64,000 nt of DNA from the NCBI GenBank assembly GCA_949825025.1, contig OX463779.1, positions 34,978,203-35,042,202 of the forward strand, in the 5' to 3' direction. The translations under genes and the position numbers were made by a program. Below the pieces are notes generated by a model. The model had not been told where the DNA came from. It searched no databases and worked only from the letters and a program-made list of their open reading frames with translations. Numbering within the stretch: the first letter of the stretch is position 1; the number at the start of each line of letters is the position of its first letter. Below are positions 55,755-64,000 of this stretch, piece by piece. This DNA is from Siphlonurus alternatus. Lineage: Eukaryota; Arthropoda; Insecta; Ephemeroptera; Siphlonuridae.

Positions 55755-56645
55755 AGTAGAGTATGAGCGATTTCATTTTTTGTAATTATTTTTTTTTTTT
55801 CTAAAAATAGTTTAACCTGCCTTCTATTGAGAAATATGAAAACCAAAAAATTCCATCTCAAATAGCTTCACCACAAAAAATTCCCAAAGTTGGTGTTTCG
55901 GAGGCCTTTAACATATGCATCCCTTTTGGAACAAAAAAACAGCTTTTTAATCCAACTTCGTCTACTAGATGGTACCAATTAAAAAATGCGTACGTAATCT
56001 ATTATGAATTCTTTAATGGATTTACAAATAATTTTATTTATTTACGGAGCCGTTTTTCCGAAAAGATATATTGAAATTTATGCGGGTTAATTCCCATAAG
56101 GATTTTCAGGATTTTTTTTCCGGAAAACGGCTCCATAAAAAATTGTTTTATTTGAAAATCCATTAAAGAATTCAAAAAAGATTTTATATGTACGTATTTT
56201 TTAATTGGCACCATATTTCAGACGATGTTGTAGTAAAAAGCTCTTCCATAAGCTAGGATGCATGTTAAAGGCCTCCGAAACACTAACCTTTGGAATTTTT
56301 TGTGGTGAGGCTATTTGAGATGGAATTTTTTGGGTTTTATTTCTCAATATAGAGGGCGAGTTAAATTTTTAGAAAATGAAATTTAAAAAAAAAAATGAAA
56401 TCGCTTAAGGTGGAGCCACATAGCGATTTCCAACCTGCGACGCGAAGCGAATAATGCGCACTTGCTGTAAAATCCATTGGCGGCCGGCCATATTTGGAGA
56501 TTAAAAAAAAAATGTATCATAAATTAATGCGATATATTCGCCGCCGCAATGTCGAATTCGCTTCCGCATAGGATTTCACAGCTTGTGTGACAAAATCGCG
56601 TCGCATAGCCGCGTTGTCACCATCTGAATTCGCCTTTACTCTACT
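55755..56645. mobile_element. TTAA-family palindromic MITE carrying a nested insertion
   Basis: The left end agtagagtatgagcgatttc pairs with a right end split in two: gaaatcgctta at 56,398-56,406 and ttactctact at 56,636-56,645. Arms match the 53,146 element (accaaaaaattccatctcaaa, gaattctttaatggattt). The flanks are decayed (TTGA / TAAA). Confidence 0.82.
56404..56638. mobile_element. Nested ~230-bp MITE within the fold-back
   Basis: TTA is repeated at both borders, suggesting a 3-bp duplication as made by PIF/Harbinger elements. Ends read aggtggagccacatagcga and, reversed, aggcgaattcagatggtgac, so the TIRs are short. Both sides contain gcgacgcg or its complement. Assignment to PIF/Harbinger is tentative. 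Confidence 0.5.
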
Positions 56646-57419
56646 TAAAGCTTCATCCCTCTCTAAAACGAATTATAATATATGTAAAAAAAATTTTTTT
56701 TCTTTAAATTTATTTTCTACTGATATCATTGCATGTTCATTGTAATCTATCGTCATTAAATAATATAAATTATAAAGAGATTATAACCTCACTTTTTTTT
56801 AAATTTGTCGTTAATGAAAATTGTATAAATTATAAGCGCATGCAGGTGTGGATCAGCTAGGGGGAGGGCAGGGCTATTCTTCTATTGGTGGGGGGGAGCT
56901 GCCCCCCCCCCCCAATTTTTGGATTTAACACACATGTATGTACAACATATATTATTATATAATATTATACAGTATAATAATATATATTATATAAAATCAT
57001 TTTTCCCATTCCAATTTTTTTTAACATTGATCTTATGCGGAGGCAGCCCCCCCCCCCCCCATTTTTTTTCTGAATCCATGCCTGTTTAAGCGTGTGCGTA
57101 GGGATTGGAGTAATTAAAATATGGAATTAATTGATGCATGCTATTCTTGGGTGGGATCTATCATATATATAATTATGAGGTGATCGAGTCCCATGATGTA
57201 TAATATATATTTAAACAATATAGTGCACTAAATTAACTCTTATTAAACAATTATAATAAACTTCATCCACCATAAAACACTATGAATATCACTTGAAAGG
57301 TGAAATGATTTCATTTCGTTTAAATTATGCATTTAAAGAATTAAACTATTTTCTGACATTATCTTTTTCAAACATTCCGTGCGCCTTGTAAAAAATCTTT
57401 CTTACGTTTCTTCCGCTTT
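56646..57419. other. Intergenic DNA with poly-C tracts
   Basis: Two poly-C tracts (about 56,902-56,913 and 57,047-57,060) each follow a gcagc-like word about 145 bp apart and may be ends of a repeat. No gene is seen. Confidence 0.45.
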
Positions 57420-57758
57420 CTTATCGTTTCTGATTGGACAAGTTCAAAACTGTAAGCCAATCAAAATGTAGCACCGACAGTTGATCGATAATCGATTTGA
57501 TTTTTTTATTTCCTAATGGCGGCGAAGAAGAAGTGATGTCGGTGGCAAATTTTCGTTAATAACTGCAATTAAATCTGTGTTACGATGTTTAGTATGATAT
57601 ATTTAATGAAAATATATAACGACCTGTGAGAATAAGGTATGTTTTAGTGTATGTATATTGTGTTCTTGGTTAAAATTGTGTTTTTCTGATCCACGATTTG
57701 TTTTGTTTATGTCTGATATCTGCAAACGAGTGGACCTCGAGTGGACTATCTGTTCTGT
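57420..57758 (+). promoter_or_regulatory. CCAAT-containing promoter and candidate leader exon
   Basis: Inverted CCAAT (attgg, 57,434-57,438) and direct CCAAT (57,457-57,461) lie upstream of a segment ending in usable donors: ATAAG then GTATG at 57,635, and CTGT then GTAAGT at 57,758. A 7-codon upstream ORF (ATG at 57,516, ending TGA at 57,536) lies in the candidate exon. On the minus strand an ETS-like GCGGAAG and an AAAC/GTAAGA donor nearby (57,390-57,420) mean the promoter could be bidirectional, perhaps serving TNPO3. Confidence 0.4.
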
Positions 57759-58359
57759 GTAAGTTTCTTAAAATTGAATTTCCAATCGTTAGCATCATTC
57801 TATATGGAAATACCGGGTATGTATAATACAATATTGATTATATAGCAAAGTTCCCTGGCGTATATTAACGAGAAAATTACAGTAATGAGGTTTGAAAATA
57901 AATTAATTTTTTCCTTCTATGCATACGGTATGCCATACTGTACAGTATCTAAAATAAGCATGCATACATATTATAATATATGCTGTATGCATATCATAAT
58001 TATAAATATGCAGATGAACGACGATACAATGGTTTTAAGGTTCTTCTTCTACCTGCATATAATGCAATTCCTATGCCTATACAGTATGTAAATTTGCCTT
58101 GAATTGTAAATGTGCTGTCACATATGGTCGAAAATTACTACCTGAATCATGTTGTAGCAGCCGCAGATAAACGATAATGTACGAAAGCTTGCTGTATGCT
58201 GTATTCATACTGCATGCCATGGCATAAATAATGTTTCTGATGTTTGAAAGCTCTTAAACTTGCAACTAACCTATAAGTGTCATAAAAACCCACCTATTTT
58301 TAAAATTAAACTTAAATTATTAATTGTGTTCAATGATTTGCTGATTCCGTCTTGTGCAG

Positions 58360-58583
58360 TGTCAACAGGTAATGTGAGTGACAATCTCGAGGCGGTGTCT
58401 CAGGCAGCGTCCAATCTCAGTGACGTCCTCGCTTGATGAAGGAAGGAGGAGAAGCGGACCCACCAGACAATCTCTCTGCCAACGTATCTGGCCACTGCAC
58501 TCCCAGCATATCAGGCAGGGACGCACCTCCAGTCAGGTGACGGAGGACACAGATGCAGCCAATGGACACTAGGGACAACCATG
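58360..58583 (+). other. Candidate spliced leader/short-ORF exon
   Basis: Bounded by TTGTGCAG on the left and ATG then GTGAGT on the right, with higher GC than its flanks. It contains short frames only: one open from the acceptor that stops at CTCGCTTGA, then a 35-codon frame. Near the end comes ATGCAGCCAATG, which runs in frame to the donor. A possible continuation after TTTCAACAG near 62,261 keeps that last frame open for about 24 codons. A non-coding RNA or a 5' untranslated exon are equally likely. Confidence 0.3.
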
Positions 58584-58781
58584 GTGAGTCCTCGGCCTGT
58601 AGTTTTCTATGTACGTTATTCTTCAATAAGTGATTTATAGGTCAACTAAAAATAATGATTGTGATTTATTTTTATTTATTTTTTTACTTTGAGGGCTATA
58701 CTATAAACAGTATTTTTATAATTGGGAAATTAATTTTGTTGGTTGCAATACTAATTTATGTTTCATACTTTACTCAATGTG

Positions 58782-61640
58782 AAAGTGTCTCGAAGGCTGT
58801 TTCTTTGTTACGTACTGACTAGTCGCTATTAAATTTAGACAAGATGGCTGCCATTTAGCGGAACCTTCAACTAGACACAAACTCACTTGCATTTCAGTAC
58901 GTTATGATGGCAAAGTGTCTCGGAGGCAGTTCCTTTGTTACGTACTGACTAGTCGCTATTAAATTTAGACAAGATGGCTGCCATTTAGCGGAACCTTCAA
59001 CTAGACACAAACTCACTTGCATTTCAGTACGTTATGATGGCAAAATGTCTCGGAGGCAGTTTCTTTCTTACGTAGTGACTAGTCGCTATTAAATTTAGAC
59101 AAGATGGCTGCCATTTAGCGGAACCTTCAACTAGACACAAACTCACTTGCATTTCAGTCGTTATGATGGCAAAGTGTCTCGGAGGCAGGTTCTTTGCTAC
59201 GTAGTGACTAGTCGCTATTAATTTCAGACAAGATGGCTGCCATTTAGCGGAACCTTCAACTAGAAACAAACTCTCTTGCATTTCAGTACGTTATGATGGC
59301 AATGTGTCTCGGAGGCAGATTCTTTGTTAAGTACTGACTAGTCTCTATTATATTTAGACAAGATGGCTGCCATTTAGCGGAACCTTCAACTAGACACAAA
59401 CTCACTTGCATTTCAGTCGTTATGATGGCAAAGTGTCTCGGAGGCAGTTCCTTTGTTACGTACTGACTAGTCGCTATTAAATTTAGACAAGATGGCTGCC
59501 ATTTAGCGGAACCTTCAACTAGACACAAACTCACTTGCATTTCAGTCGTTATGATGGCAAAGTGTCTCGGAGGCAGTTCCTTTGTTACATACTGACTAGT
59601 CTCTATTATATTTAGACAAGATGGCTGCCATTTAGCGGAACCTTCAACTAGACACAAACTCACTTGCATTTCAGTCGTTATGATGGCAAAGTGTCTCGGA
59701 GGCAGTTCCTTTGTTACGTACTGACTAGTCGCTATTAAATTTAGACAAGATGGCTGCCACTTAGCGGAACCTTCAACTAGACACAAACTCACTTGCATTT
59801 CAGTACGTTATGATGGCAAAGTGTCTCGGAGGCAGTTTCCTTGTTAAGTACTGACTAGTCGCTATTAAATTTAGACAAGATGGCTGCCATTTAGCGGAAC
59901 CTTCAACTAGACACATACTCACTTGCATTTCAGTACGTTATGATGGCAAAGTGTCTCGGAGGCAGTTTCTTTGTTACGTACTGACTAGTCGCTATTAAAT
60001 TTAGACAAGATGGCTGCCACTTAGCGGAACCTTCAACTAGACACAAACTCACTTGCATTTCAGTACGTTATGATGGCAAAGTGTCTCGGAGGCAGTTTCC
60101 TTGTTAAGTACTGACTAGTCGCTATTAAATTTAGACAAGATGGCTGCCATTTAGCGGAGGAGAATCAAGATGGCGCGCCAGAGTGAGCAACGCCGACGTG
60201 ACTCTCCGCTCAAATTGTCTGTCCTCTCCTGGTAACTATCCCTATCCTATTCTATATATTAATCGTCTTGATTTCTATACTCCTATCCCCAGTCAATTTG
60301 ATTCATAATCATCATCTCGCCTCACCGCATCCACATAATCCTACTTTGACCCTGCTCTTCGGTCGGCCCACAGGAGTCGACACGTTGAGAATCTTTCAAA
60401 TTCCTGCCATTCCTTGCATGTTGTCGCCTGCATCATCAACCTACATTATTGCACCCCACACCACACCGTCAACCCAATGTCCTAAAATCCAACCAATTCC
60501 TTGTGTGGTTTTGGTTCACCCACGGTAACACGTGGTGGGCATATAGGTACCACTTCCATCATCACCTTGCATCCCACATTCCATAATCATCCTATCCATT
60601 GTTCGTCCATTATCCTTTACAAGACCCTGCAAAAAACAGTTCAACTATACAATTGATCCAAGTTACTCAGTACGTGGAATTATAGCCGTTTAGGCTCCTT
60701 CCAACAATTGTAAGAAGAAGAAGAAGCCATTTAGCGGAACCTTCAACTAGACACATACTCACTTGCATTTCAGTACGTTATGATGGCAAAGTGTCTCGGA
60801 GGCAGTTTCTTTGTTACGTACTGACTAGTCGCTATTAAATTTAGACAAGATGGCTGCCACTTAGCGGAACCTTCAACTAGACACATACTCACTTGCATTT
60901 CAGTCGTTATGATGGCAAAGTGTCTCGGAGGCAGATTCTTTGTTACGTAGTGACTAGTCGCTATTAAATTTAGACAAGATGGCTGCCATTTAGCGGAACC
61001 TTCAACTAGACACAAACTCACTTGCATTTCAGTACGTTATGATGGCAAAGTGTCTCGGAGGCAGTTCCTTTGTTACATACTGACTAGTCTCTATTATATT
61101 TAGACAAGATGGCTGCCATTTAGCGGAACCTTCAACTAGACACAAACTCATTTGCTTTTCAGTACGTTATGATGGCAAAATGTCTCGGAGGCAGTTTTTT
61201 TGTTACGTACTGACTAGTCGCTATTAAATTTAGACAAGATGGCTGCCATTTAGCGGAACCTTCAACTAGACACAAACTCATTTGCATTTCAGTACGTTAT
61301 GATGGCAAAGTGTCTCGGAGGCAGTTTCTTTGTTACATACTGACTAGTCTCTATTAAATTTAGACAAGATGGCTGCCATTTAGCGGAACCTTCAACTAGA
61401 CACAAACTCACTTGCATTTCAGTACGTTATAATGGCAAAGTGTCTCGGAGGCAGTTTCTTTGTTACGTACTGACTAGTCTCTATTAAATTTAGACAAGAT
61501 GGCTGCCATTTAGCGGAACCTTCAACTAGACACAAACCCACTTGCATTTCAGTACGTTATCATGGCAAATTGTCTCGGAGGCTCTTACTTCGTCATTACT
61601 GACTTGACGCTACGTGATGGAACCAAGATGGCGCCTATGT
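58782..61640. repeat. 129/130-bp satellite array, 17 units plus degenerate ends
   Basis: Units of 129 or 130 bp repeat with high identity; the difference is cagtcgtt vs cagtacgtt. Each holds aagtgtctcggaggcag, actgactagtcgctatt, acaagatggctgccat and tagcggaaccttcaac. The aagatggctgccat core occurs 11 times before and 6 times after an insertion at 60,159-60,725. Because 129 is divisible by 3, runs of shorter units leave long minus-strand frames that need not be genes. Confidence 0.95.
60146..60738. mobile_element. 567-bp retroposon inserted in the satellite, 13-bp duplication
   Basis: The insert 60,159-60,725 is flanked by gccatttagcgga on both sides (60,146-60,158 and 60,726-60,738). It starts ggagaatcaagatggcgcg and ends in a GAA-repeat tail (gtaagaagaagaagaa). 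A long variable duplication and a simple 3' tail are marks of target-primed insertion by a SINE or a non-autonomous LINE derivative. No reverse-transcriptase domain is present. Confidence 0.8.
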
Positions 61641-62460
61641 GACACGACCTGCTGCCAGTGAAAAACTAACCTCATGTTTTCAGAAATTAAATTAGTAACA
61701 GCTACAATCTGCATCATGTTACCAACTTACTGACTTTTCCTTACAGCAATGATATTAAATTCTAAATATCAGCCATTTTTTCAAACTTGAAATCAAAATA
61801 TCATTTAAAATGAACAATCTAAAGCTGTGTGATACTCAAGGATTTTGTATTTATGGATAGGTTATCTCTATACCAATAGCATTAGAGCTACTGAGGCAAA
61901 TCTCCAATGTAAGATGGAGACCGAGCGCAACCATCTGCAATGTAAACTATATGGAAGTTCCCCAACGTAAGATGGCAGACATCCCATTGGTTACTGTTGT
62001 AACCGCCACCCACTTCCTCACCGACGGCAGCACCACCACCTATCCATACATACAAATTTCTTGGTGATACACATATAATGACCATATATTGCAGTGGCTT
62101 TTATACTGTGGCTTGCATACTGACTTTTGTTGTTCCAGCATGTTATGGAGCCTGATAAAATAATTCTACTGGTTTTTCAAACACCTAGACATTTGTATAA
62201 TTTACTTATACGACTATTGTTTACATCGTGAGTGTCTAAATTTTGATAAATTTCAACAGGGCATCATGATCGCTGCCAACAAGCCTCCTACCTGATGATG
62301 AAAAGTCTGCCAACAGTGCCAAGAATTCAATAATTTTAACGTTTATCCCTGACGTCTTTGGCCCAAGTAATTTCAAAGAGCAGTTTCAAATACTTGGGTA
62401 ATAAAGGGGAGAACTCGTCAAAGTGAATAGAAAAAAATTTACTTGTTATTTGTTTGAGGA
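61641..62460. other. Intergenic DNA, no supported gene
   Basis: No supported coding. Short repeats of the word gtaagatgg occur at 61,910-61,980. A possible acceptor TTTCAACAG lies near 62,261. Confidence 0.4.
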
Positions 62461-62462
62461 GA

Positions 62463-62960
62463 TATGGGTCAGATGGGGGAGGGCCCAATATTGATTCTGG
62501 CAGAAAGCTAGTTGGGTTTTGTTGTAATTTTTTTGGAAGGAGTTGAGTTACATGGTGGAGAGTCCGGTATTGATTCTGCCAGAAAGCTAGTTGGATTTCG
62601 TTGTAAAGAGTTGTTTAGAGTTGGGTCAGATGGGGGAAGAACCAGTATTGATTCTGCCAGAAAGTTTGTTGGATTTCGTTGTAAAGAGTTGTTTAGAGTT
62701 GGGTCAGATGGGGGAGGGACCAGTATTTATTCTGCCAGAAAGTTTGTTGGATTTCGTTATAATTTTGTTGAAATGAGTTAGGTCAAATAAGGGATAACCC
62801 AGTATTGATTCTGCCAGAAAGTTCGTTGCATTTCATTGTAATTTTGTTGGAATGAGTTGGGTCACATTGGGGAGGATCCAAGAATGATTCTGCCAGAAAG
62901 CTAGTTGGATTTCGTTGTAATTTGGTTGCGATGAGTTGAGTCAGATTGGGCAACCCCTGG
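62463..62960. repeat. 78-79-bp minisatellite, about 6 units
   Basis: The anchor ttgattctgccagaaag recurs at 62,491, 62,570, 62,648, 62,726, 62,804 and 62,883. Units also share gttggatttcgttgtaa and gttgggtcagatggggga. The right side decays into gttgta-rich sequence up to about 63,350. Confidence 0.92.
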
Positions 62961-64000
62961 TTCGGCAGGGGGAAACTTTTAGTTGTATTTCATTGTAATC
63001 AGTTGTATAAATGTGTGTTGAAATTTGTTAATGCCAGCTGTATTTTATTGAATAATGTCTTGTTAATAAAGGTTGAAATTTGTTGTGATTAATCAGTTGT
63101 ATAATGTTTATTTTCATTGTAATCCTTGAGTTACACTATGTTGTGTAGTGTTATCCTTATCCAGTTATATTTAGTTGCTTTTTGCGCAAGTTTATCTTGG
63201 TTAGCAGAAGTTAAAACAATATCTGTTGCCTTCAGTTATTCAAAGTTACAGGGCCGCAACTAAAACGAACCCTAAAAGCGGCAAAATCATAGTTGTATTG
63301 AGTTGTATAGTTAGTTTTTAGTTGGAGCAAGATTTTGTTCAACAAAATTTAAGTGTGGGAAGGAGTATGATACTATAAAGTTTAAAAAATATATTGCAAA
63401 GAAATCCACCAATCACAGAGATGTTGGTGCACACTCTGTGAATATGTACCGGTACAGAGCCAGTGAACTCTCAATCTATAAAACTTCTTTCACATACTCG
63501 CCAAAACTCGCGGCAAGTGTCGCAATAAAATCAAGGTGAGCTTCTTTTTGTTGTGCACATTTGCTGTGGCATCAATGCCGCAAAGTACCGTAAGAAAATC
63601 AAGGTGAGCTTGATGTTGTTGCGATGTGATTCCGAGTATGTGAAAGAATTTTATTTTAAATGTAATTTTGAAGTCTTGTATTTGAAATGACCAATTATGT
63701 ATACATACAGTAGTGCATCAAAATTCATGTTACTCGCTACAAGATAACATAGGTAAGTACGGAATCTACAGTAATTGAAGTACCGGTGACTTTTCTTCAA
63801 TTTCCGATTCGGTTTCTATTTTACTGATGATGATAAACAAGTCAACAACAAACCTTTTGAAAATGTAAGTGGGGACCGACGTTTGGAACTAAACTGTAGA
63901 CTCAATTAGCATACAATTGAAACTACTGTGACTATGTATGATACTGTGAGTAATTAATATGTATATAATAATTCTAATGAATGCAAATTAATGTGCTAGA
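62961..64000. other. Intergenic DNA with a small inverted-repeat element
   Basis: No gene is supported. At about 63,480-63,655 the ends acttctttcacatactcg and cgagtatgtgaaagaat are inverted repeats. Inside, aaaatcaaggtgagctt occurs twice about 73 bp apart. This suggests a roughly 175-bp MITE. Confidence 0.5.

Noticed and set aside
60268..60528. 86-codon Pro/His-rich frame in the retroposon
   Set aside because: It matches no retrotransposon protein and starts with no good context. Low-complexity composition explains it.
59024..61027. Long minus-strand frames of 85-171 codons repeating a 43-residue unit (MQVSLCLVEGSAKWQ...)
   Set aside because: They exist only because some satellite units are 129 bp, a multiple of three. 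Units of 130 bp break the frame, and nothing suggests translation.

Overview
The window is AT-rich nuclear DNA of an animal, most likely an insect. The evidence is a transportin-3 (TNPO3) ortholog split by small spliceosomal introns, long (TA)n and (GA)n microsatellites, many fold-back MITEs, and arthropod-style TATA plus TCAGT/TCATT core promoters. Most of the sequence is non-coding. Only two things carry convincing multi-domain protein coding: one giant DNA transposon and one host gene.

Layout. 1-13,699 is gene-poor intergenic DNA with a 571-bp TTAA-flanked element, an inverted pair of dispersed repeats and two (GA)n tracts beside GC-richer islets. 13,706-33,754 is a complete Polinton/Maverick, 20,049 bp, with terminal inverted repeats (TIRs) identical over 124 bp and a 6-bp target-site duplication, TAGGTT. 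It sits in the very tip of an older 350-bp MITE (33,755-34,104). 34,105-42,815 is intergenic, with several long palindromic MITEs and an orphan TATA promoter with a GC-rich first-exon candidate (about 37.2-37.5 kb). 42,816-50,378 (minus) holds 16 exons of TNPO3, lacking only the first coding exon. 50,379-57,400 is its upstream/intronic territory, full of fold-back MITEs, a LINE remnant and a 79-bp minisatellite. Around 57.4-58.6 kb is a CCAAT-containing promoter with candidate plus-strand leader exons. 58,782-61,640 is a 130-bp satellite whose units carry a YY1-like motif, interrupted by a 567-bp retroposon. 62.46-62.96 kb is a second, 78-79-bp minisatellite.

The Polinton is a virus-like element. 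On the plus strand, a seven-exon gene gives a protein-primed family-B DNA polymerase with an unusually long Pro/Ser/Arg-rich N-terminal extension. On the minus strand lie a 363-aa unknown protein, the packaging ATPase, a small C-terminally hydrophobic protein, a 254-aa conserved protein, the integrase with a chromodomain, the penton-like minor capsid protein, a basic virion-type protein, the double-jelly-roll major capsid protein, an adenain-type maturation protease and a 222-aa unknown. From ATPase to protease these genes overlap by 1-4 nt or are separated by 1-6 nt, and five of the starts are preceded by the same CAGTYA motif. Together they supply replication (polymerase), integration (integrase) and virion formation (capsid proteins, ATPase, protease). 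No frame is broken, so the copy looks young and possibly functional.
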